Shown here: positions 32,450-44,368 of the stretch, in pieces
Layout of the letters: the number at the start of each line of letters is the position of its first letter
Numbering within the stretch: position 1 is the stretch's first letter
Assembly (NCBI GenBank): GCA_958450365.1
Contig: CAUEEP010000900.1
Span: forward strand, 548,501-612,500
DNA length: 64,000 nt
Source of the DNA: Mesorhabditis belari
Taxonomy: Eukaryota > Nematoda > Chromadorea > Rhabditida > Rhabditidae
Direction: 5' to 3'
Notes under the pieces: model-generated
The model's input: only the letters and a program-made list of their open reading frames with translations
The model's database searches: none
What the model was told of the DNA's origin: nothing
Translations under genes and position numbers: made by a program

Positions 32450-32790
32450 AATGACTAGGAACATAGTTTAATTCCAGGACTAAAACTTCAGCCAAATAAT
32501 CGCAGACACGTCTACTATACAAAAACAATTTACCATTCTAAAGTTTAAACTAAAATAACCATATTAATGTTCGCTCACATAGTTATAAAAAAATTGGTCG
32601 GTTTAAAGTTGACTTTTGCTCATCTTCCACCAATATTTGACGAAAGACCATGTGCGCTAGTTTTTCCTGAAAAGAACAATATGGGAGGCAAATATAAATC
32701 ACCGAAACCTCCGGTTTCAGTCCACTCGGCAATGCAATCTTCCCCTCAACTGACCCCAAATCGTATTTACGTGTCCGATATTTGACTTCT
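32450..32790. repeat. Noncoding piece shared with 23,886-24,240
   Basis: Same sequence as upstream of WDR36 copy B, but here separated from the gene by about 230 bp (32,220-32,450) of unique DNA absent from copy B. Confidence 0.45.
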
Positions 32791-32839
32791 AAATGGAATT
32801 ACACTTATTTCCTAGAACACCTATAGTATACCTGGACTA

Positions 32840-33430
32840 TGTGGCGTAAAGATCAGTAATGCCCTTTTAACCACAAATGAAAGTCGCTCAAAATTCAATG
32901 CTCGGAACATGGATCGTTTCGCTTCATCAAGGGCAGCTTCATAAACCAATTCCCTATAAACACTTTAATGAGGCAATGTCTAGAAGAACTTACACAAATT
33001 GTCTCGTTTCTTCCTGAAGAGTTTCCATTTTTTCGAGTTCCAGAGTGAACGTCAGCAAGTCGGGCGTGAAATGGCGAGAAATGTCTCCATTTGAAACTTG
33101 CTCGGAAACAACCTAAAAAAAAGAAGTAAATCAAGTCATATCCGAAATCCAGGAGTGTTCAAATCAAATATTAGGCCAGATCTGGCTTCATTCTTACCGG
33201 TGGAAGAATGCAAAACCTCGTGACATCAAAGAAAAGATCACAGTCTGCACAAGTTTTTAAGCAAATCAGGGTGCCTTGAAAGGTTTTATTGTCAAAATTT
33301 TTCAACAAATTTTCTTATACCATTAAGTTTTCCGTCAGTCCAAAAGAAATCGACAGGAAAAGCCAAAAATTGGATTATTTTCATCGAGTTGATATGTTAC
33401 AGTGCATTTATCGGAAGATTTGACTTGGGA
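32840..33430 (-). pseudogene. Inverted broken relative of the Thr-rich secreted gene, plus unassigned exons
   Basis: The minus strand reads KSSDKCTVTYQLDENNPIF then, after a one-base shift, AFPVDFFWTDGKLNG, intron, LICLKTCADCDLFFDVTRFC, ILPP. This parallels the plus-strand gene next door (CSASHQLDERNPIFAFPV, SICLQTCPDCDLIFDVTRTC). The shift and the missing flanks suggest a pseudogene. Downstream on the same strand are exon-like stretches SEQVSNGDISRHFTPDLLTF, METLQEETRQFV and ELVYEAALDEAKRSMFRALN, whose family I do not recognise; they may be a separate gene. Confidence 0.45.
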
Positions 33431-36400
33431 AATGAGAAAGATTTGACACTCAAGCATTTCGATCCCCTTTCGATAAAATGTTTGCCGATTTTCGAATTCA
33501 ACGATGGATCAATTGCTGTTTGTATTTGATTATTGCAAAATAGAAAACAATTTAGATGATAATCGGGGCAATTATCTTCCATTTGACTTGCGAATTGAAT
33601 TCGAAGCTTTTTTAAGCGGGGAACTTCTTGTCACAGTGTATGATTTGAACATGGCGCCAATTGGTAACGGGTAAGTTGTGAAGAAAAAGGGAATCTACCT
33701 ATTATTTTATAGATGGACTCAAAAAGATCCAGTCGATCATCCATTCAATATGACATACACAAATATTAAACAAGTCGAGGTGGGTTTTGGAAGAAGAACA
33801 AAGATTTCTGTTAAAACAAACTTGAAATTAGCACCCAAATTTTCCTTTAGCTCGTTTGGTCGCAAAAGCTTGGAGAAAAATCGGATGATGGATGGAAGAA
33901 AGGATTTCTTGTACAGATTTACACTCAACTACACAGTGATGAATCGACACAGCAAACAATTGACACAACAACAACAACAACAACAACAAAAATCCCGGAA
34001 ACCACTTCAAAAAACAATTCTTTACAACAGTGCTCAGCATCACATCAACTCGATGAAAGGAATCCAATTTTCGCTTTTCCTGTTTATTACTTCTTGAATG
34101 GAGATCTGATCAATAGTATGTAGAGATTTCTAAACATGATGAAAATTATGTAATGAGTAATGCTGATTTTATAATTATAGTTAGCTCGCTAATTACATAG
34201 AAATTCTTAACAACTTACCTAACTACAGAAGGCTTGGTTTTTATAATGTTAGGCTCAAAATGTTTAGTTCAACATACTGTAGAAAAGCATGCTAATGTCA
34301 GTTGAAGCTTTTTCTCATTTTAAGGTGATTCAATTTGTTTGCAAACCTGTCCAGATTGTGATCTTATCTTTGATGTAACAAGAACGTGTACTATTCAATT
34401 GGTAGGTGAAAAGAAAAAAATTCTAATTGATCCTTTTAATCAAAAACAAATGAATTCAGGGAGATAACAGCCAAAATTGTCCATCAGAAATGGGGCTGAG
34501 AATCAATGGGACAAAGGTGAAAGTAACCGGATGCAAGACAGAGTGAGCTATTTGATTACAATAAAAATGCCCATGAATTCTAAATCTTTCAGACTTCTTT
34601 TCCGTGGGTTTGTTCGAGTATATTCTGAACGATGTACAATGAATCTGAAAGGAGATCAACGCTTTGATTGGTTTCCGGATGATCCAGATCTCGCTGCATT
34701 CACTAAAGGATCTTCGTTTGCTGTCCGAGTCAAACAATGGATTTATCGTTTGTTAATTGAACAAAACTCTACAAATTTATTTCAGTCGATTATGATTATC
34801 AATTGGAAACATTGAATCCATTTGTGATGGATTCGAGTGCAATTGATATCACTTACCCGACATCTTCTCGTCCTCTTTATGTCCTGCTTCCACTTCGAAT
34901 CAATTTTTTCGACAGAGTCAACCTCCGAGATGTAAGCTTGACTATCTCTAATCTTAAATCATAAGATATCGATATCTTATTTATTATAAAACTATTTATT
35001 AGATATTTGCTTATTGTATCTTATTTATTACAAGTTTGTGTAATTTATTTATTACAAGTTTGTGTAATTTATTTATTACAAGTTTGTTATTTATTACATT
35101 ATTTATATTATTATGTCCACCTCATAACCCAAGTTCCAATGGGAATTTCGGTCTGATTTTTTGGGAGGATGTCTAATGGACTACGGCGATTCGGCCTGTC
35201 AAATCAGAATTGAAAAATCTTTAACCGTTTTTGAGCAAAGTTGAAAAAACTGAATTTGGCGGTGATAGCAAAGGTCGGGACGGTCCATGGTATTTCGAGT
35301 AAACGGGAAACTCTACCTCTCAAACTTAGTTTAGTTATTGGAATATAAATTCGATAGTAAAATAATGAACTGTAGTAACATAAAATTAAACTTTGATCCA
35401 TATAAGCTATGTAAACCAAATTGATGAACAGTTGCTGGTCTTGCATCAAGTAACATTCCAGAATGATCCTAAATGCTTCTTGGATTTGTTCATCGGAATG
35501 CCACCGGGAAAAGTATCGGATGGACTTGATCGAAAATTGCGTCATGACAAGTAAATCCTGAGTTCGCTTTGAGAAATGATGTTTTTCGTTTTTCAGAATG
35601 ATCACTGAGAATCTCGAATCCTCTCTTTACAATATACTCATCCCACCAAAATGTTCTCCTCATTTAGTGGCCGACAATGAAACCAATTGTTAGTTTAAGT
35701 TTAAAGTGAAAGTGAATACTCCAGTGAAACCTCGTGTATCACTCGTGTATCAACATATTTTCAGATTTTCTTTTTGTTCAGATGTATCAGAATAACTTCA
35801 GCTAGCCACGAGCCGTTGGCTCTTTCCGGGTGTGGTGATGGATCGATCTTGATCAACACTCAAGCATTTCGATCACGTTTCGACAAAATGTTTGCTGATT
35901 TCAAAATTGAACGATGGATTCAATGCTGTTTGTGTTTCCTTGGACTGCAAAGCAAAAGCATTTAGATAATAATTCTGTGAGTTTCGCGATTAACGTGCGA
36001 ATCGAATTCGCGACGTTTTTGAGTGGGAAACTTGATGCCAAAGCACTCGATCTGAACTCGAATTTAATTGAGGATCAGGGGTGAATTTGTGAAGGAACAG
36101 AAATTTAAATGAAGGAATTTTATGGATATACGGTAACTGTAATAGGTACACTCAAGAAAATCCAATTGATAATCGATTCAACGTGACACTCACAAATGTT
36201 GGCGGAGTAAGGGTTCGTTGGATTCGAACTCTAACATATAAAACAAAGTTTTGTCAGATCTTTTGGTCTCAGAAAAGTGACGAAAAAGCAGAAGATGGAT
36301 GGGAAAAGGGATTCATTGCATGGGTTTACACAGAAGAGTACAAAGATGGGACACAACCATCGACAACAACAACAGCAAAGGCAACAAAAGCAACTATTGG

Positions 36401-36530
36401 TACAAAGACTACTACAGTACCAACATCAACAATTGCATCAACCACTTCAACAATCCCTTCTACCACAAAAATAACAAAAGAAACAACTCTGCAAATCTTG
36501 ATCCTTGTGGTTTTACTTCTTTTGCTTTAA
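33390..36530 (+). CDS. Secreted Thr-rich repeat-module protein with hydrophobic (GPI-like) tail
   Basis: Function unknown. Two related modules are visible. Module 1 (33.4-34.1 kb): LKHFDPLSIKCLPIFEFNDG, DLRIEFEAFLSGELLVTVYD, DHPFNMTYTN, VWSQKLGEKSDDGWKKGF, then Thr-rich DTTTTTTTTKIPETT and QLDERNPIFAFPV, followed by CPDCDLIFDVTRTCTIQLGD, CPSEMGLRINGTKVKVTGC and FDWFPDDPDLAAFTKG. Module 2 (35.8-36.5 kb): RIEFATFLSGKLDAKALDLN, NRFNVTLTNV, IFWSQKSDEKAEDGWEKGF, TTTTAKATKATIGTKTTTV, and the C-terminus ETTLQILILVVLLLLL, stop 36,530. The Thr-rich stalk plus terminal hydrophobic stretch fits a GPI anchor. The 5' exon was not located. It may be one gene or two tandem paralogs; exons between 34.9 and 35.7 kb are uncertain. 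Confidence 0.5.
35000..35105. repeat. AT-rich tandem repeat
   Basis: Units of about 25 bp (atttattacaagtttgtgtaa) repeated about 3.5 times in an intron of the Thr-rich gene. Confidence 0.6.
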
Positions 36531-36692
36531 TTTTCTTTTTGATACTCAGTCAATTTTATCATTTTATATTGATCTATTGATGTAATACTCCAAAAGTGTG
36601 AATGTAAACAGAACTTTAAATCAAGCTTTAAATTTATCCAATTTAATCCAAATTTGAATCGTTTGATGAATGAAAGAAAAGTTGAAACACGT

Positions 36693-37175
36693 TATGTCTA
36701 CAATATTGTGTTGAGTCTTGAAAAGCTCTTATCAAAAGCAATGCCATTTTTGTGTCAGAGACATATCGTTGCACTTTATTGACTCACAATGAAATCTTAA
36801 AGTTCATTTTGAGTTATATGTTAGATTGGCCAACTTGAAAGTTGGTACACTTATTCATTGCACTTTTTAGAAATAACGAGTGCACCAATTAATCGACAGT
36901 TTTCACCAATCAAAAGACCCATTTATTCTCCAAAATCGACTTTTTGACAGATTTAGAAAAGTTTCTGTTTTGGAGGTTTCAAGGAGGAAAGAAGTTGAGG
37001 AACCAAAAATGAAACACTCGATGAAGCGATGGCTTGTTTGATCGTCGACAATATTGTGTTAAATCTTGATAAGCTCCTATCAAAACCAATGCCATTTTGG
37101 TGTCAGTATCGTTGCACTTTATTGACTCACAATGAGATCTTAAAGTGCATTGTGAGTCATATTGTAAGATGGTGA
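36693..37175. repeat. Direct repeat pair (~140 bp) downstream of the Thr-rich gene
   Basis: 36,693-36,835 and 37,041-37,175 share acaatattgtgtt, caatgccattttt/ggtgtc, tcgttgcactttattgactc and acaatga(a/g)atcttaaagt. Within each, tgactcacaatg...cattgtgagtca forms a hairpin. No gene seen in 36,531-37,560. Confidence 0.55.
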
Positions 37176-37564
37176 TGAAGACGTAGATGATGAATGACTT
37201 CTCTGGGTTCTCTAGAAGTTGGATGAGATTTCAATTTGAAACTTGACCAAACTTGACTATCCCACACCATCAGCCACACAATTTCCACTCAATCACGGAA
37301 ATGTACTCTCGAAACTTCCGCTTTCCTTTAAGTTTTTGTGTTAAAATCACAATCATTTACAGGTTTTCTCTACCTTTTCACTATAAAACAAAACAGAATC
37401 ATGTGAGTTTTTCCGTTGACTACAAAAAGTGGAGGATAATTTCTTAGAATAAGTTAAGAATAAGTTAATTTGATGGGAAAGTACTTTCTGGAACTCTTGA
37501 GTAGATTTTTAAACGAATTCTTTTCATATTTTTGTTGTTGAATGAACAAAAGTGATCATTTCCG

Positions 37565-40154
37565 ATGAACGATAATTCTTCAACTTCAATTCCCGATATT
37601 TCGTTCGAATCAGTTGATGTTCAGAATATTGCTGAGATTTGCTCAATGGCTTTGGTTTGTTCTTTAACAGAAATTCTGATTTTCATATTTCAATCATCAA
37701 TTTTCCCCTTTCAGATGGGTATCCTTGGAACGTCTTCAGGAATTTGGGGACTAATTGTTGTTCAAAAAAATTCTTTTCTTAAAGGTTTCATTTGATTTAC
37801 AATCCTTTTGCAAACATCCATTTCAGGACTAGTAAAACATTACATGTTACTCGATTTGCTCAATCTTTTACTCGTCAATGTTTGTCATTTATTCTGGGCA
37901 GTGCCTTGTGCGATTTGGTTTGTTTTTCGGTTTTTGAAAAGAACTGCAGTTATTCAAAAGCTATTACTAGTTTTGGACTGAATTCATTTACCCATTATCT
38001 GAAACTAACAACCAGTTGATGATCATTTACATTGGTCTTGACTTTCCGTTAAGCTAGTCAGTGCTTTGGTAGTATCTATTGGGTTGGTGAATTGAAAACT
38101 GCGGGACTTTGAACTAAAATTTATTCAACATAAAGCCATAAATTCATTCCAAATAATTTCCATTATTGACGACTTCTGCCCATTTTAAAGGCAATTTGCG
38201 GTTTCCTCTTTCGTAGTAGGATTTTGGTTTGTGTGTGAGACAAGTGTGAGACTCAAAAATGGAGGGCTGGAGATGTCCCAGTTTGAGCACTTTCTTCAAA
38301 AGAAACCCATTTTGGTGTCAATAGAGAAGTTGCAGAGAATCAAAAATTAGGCTTATAGCCAAATTTCCAAAAAGATACACTTAGTAGTTTCGCTTAAAAT
38401 GAAAGTTTTGTGAAAATTCGTAAATTTCGCATTTCTTGAAAACCAGTTATTGAATCGTTCTGAAAATTTGGATATAAGCTTGATTTTTGATTCTCTACAA
38501 CTTTTCCATTGACACCAAAATGGGCTTCTTTTGAAGAAAGTGCTCAAACTGTCACATATGACAATAGCCCGCAGTTTTCAATTCACCAACCCAATATATA
38601 TATCATGTACTTTCCAAGAAAAGCTTGATTTCATTGAACTCTCTAAACCGATCACAAGACTTTGCAAGTTGTTTCGAGGCAAAAGTCTTTCCCATCGAGA
38701 AAGCTCAATTCAAAGAAGATCTTTCAAGTTTTCCTCCAAATTCTCTCATGAACACGAACTACAGCAGTCTGTATTTTGCAAACTCTAGAAGATTTAGAAA
38801 GCAGAATGATTCCATAAAAAAGAACAAAGAGATATAACGCTAAAAGCTGAATACGTAACTCAACGAACATTTTAGGAAACTCGATACGGTTGTCCCATTG
38901 CTCAACTACATCATTGCCGATGTGGCTTTCACACTTATTGTCCTTGGTTATAATCCAAAGGTAAGTTTCATGCTTGGCCTTTAAATTTATATCAAATTAA
39001 ACTCAAAATTCACAAATCATGCATTCAGCTTTTCCTCGGCATCAACCGCCTACTCTCCATCTCTTTTGGCGGTCGATTCTTCTCATTTTTTGATCGTCTC
39101 AAATACCTCCAATATGCAATCATGATTGGTTTCCCCCTTATTGTCTATATTCTTTTCATGCTCCGTAAGTTACCATGAATTTTTCTTAAAATCTGTTTTC
39201 CAGCTGGTTGCCATGCGGCTTTCTTCGCTGATGGATTGAACTTTTTCTGGGTTGAAGGAGATTGTGGAAATGTGTTGAATTACTATATTGGGGTGAGTTT
39301 TTGGAAGCTTATAAGCAAAGGTAACAAAGGAAAGGGACTTCTAGGTACAATATCTTCCATTCCAGGTAGTTCTCGGTTATTTCTATTTGCCCAGCAATAC
39401 AATCGTCGACTTGACTGTATTTTTCATGTTACATCGACGAGTTCGAGCGGCTAATAATGCTCGGAGACATCAAACGAGTGCACAAAAAGCGGAGAATTTG
39501 AGGAAAGAATATCGTTTAGCTGGACAGGTTTGTGGGAAAAGAAATAATTTCATTATAGACTCCAAAAATAGACCAACTTCCTCTTTCGATTCGTTCTTTG
39601 ACTTTAGTTCTTTGACTTTGACTTTCTTTGACTTTTAGTTAAACTATTTTCCCATCAAATCACATAAATTCAATCTCTAATCTTTAGTAAAGAATACTTT
39701 CAAATTGGAAATACACAAACGTCATTTCATCGTCATTTCATCGTAATCCGGAATATCTACGTTTAGCTGCTAACTTGTAGTGTGTAATTGTAGTTGTAGA
39801 CGTAATTCTTCAGTGTGCGTTGTTAGAAATGAAATTGTTGAGTTGATATTATGGTGAAGATATCATCTTATCTGTATTCTCTTTTCCAGATGGTCACCAA
39901 CCTCATCACTGGCTTAATCCTCAACTTCTCTATTGCCGGTTTCTCATCTTTCACTTCTCCATTAGCTATTTTCATCGCGAGTACTCTCTTTTGGCAACTT
40001 TGCTCAATGATTGCTTGGTAAGAAGATTTCAATTGTCAATCGATTTCATAAACATTTTAGTCTTTCATATGCAATTCTCCTTCAAGAACGGAAATCGCTG
40101 AGACGAACGATTCGCGTGGTTTCAATTATAACTTCGACGACGGCAGCAAATTGA
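37565..40154 (+). CDS. Seven-transmembrane chemoreceptor-like GPCR (Srx-like)
   Basis: ATG 37,565 (MNDNSSTSIPDISFESVD, with N-glycosylation-type sites), then MGILGTSSGIWGLIVVQ, LVKHYMLLDLLNLLLVNVC, HLFWAVPCAIW, LDTVVPLLNYIIADVAFTL, LFLGINRLLSISFGGRFF, LKYLQYAIMIGFPLIVYIL, VVLGYFYLPSNTIVDLTVF, FMLHRRVRAANNARRHQ, MVTNLITGLILNFSIAGF, FIASTLFWQLCSMIAW and ILLQERKSLRRTI, stop 40,154. The NR after TM3 and the basic third loop fit nematode Srx/Str-type receptors; the exact subfamily is a guess. A 516-bp MITE (38,079-38,594) sits in the intron between TM2 and TM3. Ligand unknown. Confidence 0.7.
38079..38594. mobile_element. 516-bp mariner-type MITE, family C
   Basis: The ends TTGGGTTGGTGAATTGAAAA and its reverse complement (continuing CTGCGGG / GCCCGCAG) are flanked by TA. 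No transposase. In a 7TM receptor intron. Confidence 0.8.
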
Positions 40155-40484
40155 GATTCATTATTTGTTTTAGTACTGTTCAGAAATCTAATAAATTTTT
40201 AACAAACCAACAAAAAAATCAAGTGAAATACATTTAAAATACATTTTTAACAAAGAAAGGAATCAAGTGGACAGAAATGACAAATAATTTCCTTATTTCC
40301 CTTTCCTACAAGACCTTTCTCTTTTATATTCTTCTCTCCTTTCCCGTTTCTGAATGGAATTTTTGATGATCTGGAGACAATAGCCCAACTTGCTTCACAC
40401 AAGAATTGGCATCCAATTTGAAAAAGACTTTAAAAATCGTTTTTTCTTTTAAATATTATGCTTAACTCTCTGCATTTGATATTT
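40155..40484. other. Spacer between 7TM gene and GT92 gene
   Basis: AT-rich 3' UTR and promoter DNA; no gene seen. Confidence 0.35.
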
Positions 40485-43400
40485 ATGAGTAGAAAGAGGA
40501 AAACGGTGAGTGAGTTTAAAGATTTTAATCGAACAGACAAAAGTTAGGATTTGAAATTTCAGTCAGTCAAAAATCGGTTTGAAATTTCAGGCATGTATAG
40601 CAATTCTTGGTGTAATCATCGTTTGTTTTTATATTGGAGGAATTCTTCAAAATCAATGGAGATTAGAGGCATTGAAACGAATGAAATTTCGTCCACCACT
40701 CATTCAACACGCAGCCGATCCGAGAGTCGTTGTGCAAGTGCTTCAAATGGTTTGCATTTACAAGCATAGTATTATTTCAAATATTATAAGATATATTATA
40801 ATATTATTATAATATTTCAAATATTATAGTTGTGTTTAAAAAAAAGCTCAGTTTATTGAAACATTTAGCCTCAAAATGGGATCTTTCCATTACCACAACC
40901 AGCCGTCAAAATGCAAGTTGAAAACGCGAAACTGCTTGATGAGGAGAACATTTTCATTTTTGGAGCTTATTATGACACGAGGTGATAAATTTATGACACG
41001 AGGTGATTTCTTCCAAAATCGAATTCTTTAGAGATCCCCTCGGGCCAAGAATTCGCATCTTGACGAATCTCGATTGTCGTTTCATGCAGAAGTCATATTT
41101 CTCTGTCAAAATTAGACATGAAATTCTAGAAATCGAATGGATGGATTTTATTGGAGGTGAGGGAAAAATGCTGAATATTTAGGGATAAGGGATGCTCTTT
41201 GTTCTTTTTTATGGAATCATTCTGCTTTCTAAATCTTCTGGAGTTTGCAAAATACAGACTGCTGTAGTTCATGTTCATGGGAGAATTTGGAGGAAAACTC
41301 GAAAGATCTTCTTTGAATTGAGCTTTCTCGATAGGAAAGACTTTTGCCTTGAAATATTCAGCATAATATATGCTGAATATTCAGGGACAAGGGATATTCA
41401 GGTGATTGCGACATTGGTAGTGGCTGTAAATACACGGAAGTTGATCTAACTACACGGGTTTATACGGGACGATTTCCGGAAACAGTTACTTTCGAATAGT
41501 TTTTTTACAAAAAAAAACCATTTCCCAGGTTACGATAGTGTTTCTGAATGATCGACAAAAAGAGATCCCACTCCGAAAACTCCCACAGAAACACAATCCT
41601 GGGATTACTGTTTGTCAAAAACCGATGCATTGGTTAGTTTATTTATTAGTTGAATTCTTTTCTTTAATCATTACGTTTAGGTACAATGACTGGATTCGAT
41701 TGTTTTTGTTCATCGAATGGTGGAAAAGACATAGTGCGACAAAGATTCTTCTCACAGCTCATTCAATCTCAAAAGTCACACAACAACTCCTGATATATTA
41801 TGTGACAAAGGTGGGAAATGGATAACTAGAGAAAGCTATCAAATAACTAGAGAACTAGATTGATACTGTAGTCAAGCATTTTCCCAACTGGTTTCAAAAC
41901 AAAACTTCTCAGGGTCTCGTCGAGCTACGTTGGATCACGGTGATCCCCAACAATGGAAAGGTTAGTTGGTTAGATCAAAATCTGCAAACGTAAGAGGAAT
42001 TCTGGTGGTTTCCTTGCATTTCTTGAATACTTCTTGAATACATGAATACTTTGAGGGTGATCCAAACGATCAAATCTCATTCGGCGGAGAACATCTCTTT
42101 GACCAACTCTGCACTTACATCTCCTCCACTGAATACACAGCTTTGATCGATTTAGATCAATTTTTATATATCAAGTTAGAGATTATGAGAAATTCTGAAA
42201 GATTTTCATTGAAAAAATTTTAGAAACGGTGAAGATTTACTCAAATTTCTAGAAACTCAATCGAAACGATTCATTGATGGCAAAGTTGGTGAGGATTTTT
42301 CTGGCTTTTTTAATGGTTAAAGATGGTTAAAGATGATTAAAGTTATTGTTAATGATTAAAAGATTGATTAAAGATTTATAAAAATCCAGCTGAGTCCATT
42401 TTTATATATCCATTTTTTCCAGGTGCTTTCAATTTCGATGAAATCCCGCTGGCTTTCGATAGGAATTTCTTATCAGAATATGGAACTCACAACCGAATCA
42501 ATTTTGAGATCATGAAAAATCCAAAAACTCAAGTTCATTCACAAGTTGAAACCAAACAAAAAGTAAATCTTGATGAGAATTGAATTTATTTTTAATTCAA
42601 TTCAATGGATATATATGTCGTAGCCGATGAAGGATTTCAGCCGAAGAAGTCTCAAATTTTTTCGCTAGCGAAACCTTCTTCGGCTAGCCGATTAAGTCTC
42701 AGACTTCTTCGGCTAGCCGAAGAAGTCTCAAAAATGAAATCTTGAGTTATGTATTGACTCAAGTCAATACCACAAACTCAAGCTCTCTAAAAGGCGCTTA
42801 AAAGCTAAAAACGCATTCTAAAGGGTTTTTCAACAAAAATTATTGCCATTTTTCTTTTGCTACACTTTTTATTCTAGAAATGCAAGTTTTTATGCATAAC
42901 CAATGAAATAAAGATCATTTTTTAAATTTAAGATTTTTGCTTTTAATAAACTGACCAAACAAACTGACCCAGCTAATAGTTAATGCACCACAGGGGCTAC
43001 TCTTTGTGGGTGTCATAGCTAAAATCATAAGGAGGATCCTTAGGGTCAAAAAATTCAAATCTTTAAAAGCTTGAGGGCTAATAGAGCTCAACTTACTAAT
43101 TTTCATGAGCTTGGTGTCTTTCTCAAAATGCGGTGCAGTTCGATGCAAGCCAAAAAGATCTACGCCCTTCAGAAGATCTACGGCCCTCAGAACTGGTTCT
43201 GAGCCCAGAAATTTAATTCACTGAGTTCAAAACCTCAATTCTCTGAGCTTAGACCCTGTAATGAAACAAAAATTTGAACAGTTCTGGACTCAGTGAATGC
43301 GGTGTAGTGACCAAAAAATGGTGTTGCAGCCTAATGGCACGTTCGAAAAAATAGTGCCCCGGGACACTATTAGAGGAAATATGGTATTTTGATGTAACGC

Positions 43401-44275
43401 TTCTTTTTCATTACTGACAAATTGGAACATCAACTTGATCCTGTTATCTTTGGTCATTTGCTAAGCTTTGTGAAAGTTTTTAGCTTTTAAGCGCCTTTTA
43501 GAGAGCTTGAGTTTGTGGTATTGACTTGAGTCAATACATAACTCAAGATTTCATTTTTGAGACTTCTTCGGGTAGCCGAAGAAGTCTGAGACTTAATCGG
43601 CTAGCCGAAGAAGGTTTCGCTAGCGAAAAAATTTGAGACTTCTTCGGCTGAAATCCTTCATCGGCTACGACATATATATCTCTATCTCTATTTTCAGGGA
43701 ATCTTTCTCACAGATCAGATTCGATCGGTGAACTCTCATGGGAAAAGGAGATTCTTTGCATCTTATCAGACATTGAATGTAAGATAATGTAAAGTCAATA
43801 TTTAAGATATCTTTGAGATTTCCAAAGAAGAAGCTGTCTGTCTTCATGCTAGAGATAACTTCAAGGCTTCCAATTCTTCAGCAATCAATCACTCAACAAA
43901 GATTGACTTGTTTTCATTGGTGAGCAAGTCCAGAATGTTTTCAAATCATAAAGAAACTTAGAAAGAAACAGAAGAAATGAAAGAGACTTTGGTGGAGATT
44001 TTTGGAAATAAACTGCCTAAATATCGATTTCCGAACACAACTGGAGCTCTCGAAAAGTGCAAAAAGGAGTAGGTTTTGATAAATGGGCAATAGTTAATGG
44101 GAATTTGTTTTGCTGTACCTGCCACCGGGTAATTTAGCTCTCAATTCCATCAACACTGCCAAATGCCAACTGGAAACATTTGCGGGGAAAAGATGTACAA
44201 ATTAGATGAATGGATTCTTGGAGAAGAAACACCAGAGAATAGATGGACTATTCTATAGATAGCCGATTTTGCTTT
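40485..44275 (+). CDS. Glycosyltransferase family 92 (DUF23) protein
   Basis: Type II Golgi-like enzyme; GT92 members add galactose to N-glycan core fucose in nematodes. Exon 1 at 40,485-40,505 (MSRKRKT) joins ACIAILGVIIVCFYIGG, a basic-then-hydrophobic signal anchor. Further: RPPLIQHAADPRVVVQVLQ, ENIFIFGAYYDTR, GPRIRILTNLDCRFMQKSYF, TVIVFLNDRQKEIPLRKL, NPGITVCQKPMHWYNDWIRL, FLFIEWWKRHSATKILLTA, GLVELRWITVIPNNG, NDQISFGGEHLFDQLC and TEYTALIDLDQFLYI (the D.D metal site), FNFDEIPLAFDRNFLSEYG, FLTDQIRSVNSHGKRRFF and LFGNKLPKYRF-like tail. The last exon end is uncertain (about 44,275). A 1.07-kb palindromic element occupies the intron at 42.6-43.7 kb. Confidence 0.75.
42608..43680. mobile_element. 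1,073-bp palindromic element with 205-bp terminal inverted repeats
   Basis: Left arm 42,608-42,812 and right arm 43,476-43,680 are near-perfect reverse complements. Ends: GATATATATGTCGTAGCCGA. The arms contain internal short palindromes (CTTCTTCGGCTAGCCGA several times). The 663-bp middle has no convincing protein (minus ORF 43,148-42,915 looks like chance). Foldback/MITE-like DNA inside a GT92 intron. Confidence 0.8.
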
Positions 44276-44368
44276 GTAAAATTTTCGTTAGCCAATTTGC
44301 TATAGTCTTTTTCAATGAAAAACTTTGTTAAGTGATCCTGATATACGATAAAAAACATAATCACATAA

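Noticed and set aside
33678..34097. 139-codon plus ORF with poly-Gln
   Set aside because: Shadow frame of the Thr-rich stretch; the adjacent frame gives DTTTTTTTT and matches the second module.
35204..35605. 133-codon minus ORF
   Set aside because: Lies opposite the plus-strand Thr-rich gene region; no domain, no splice context, AT-rich chance frame.
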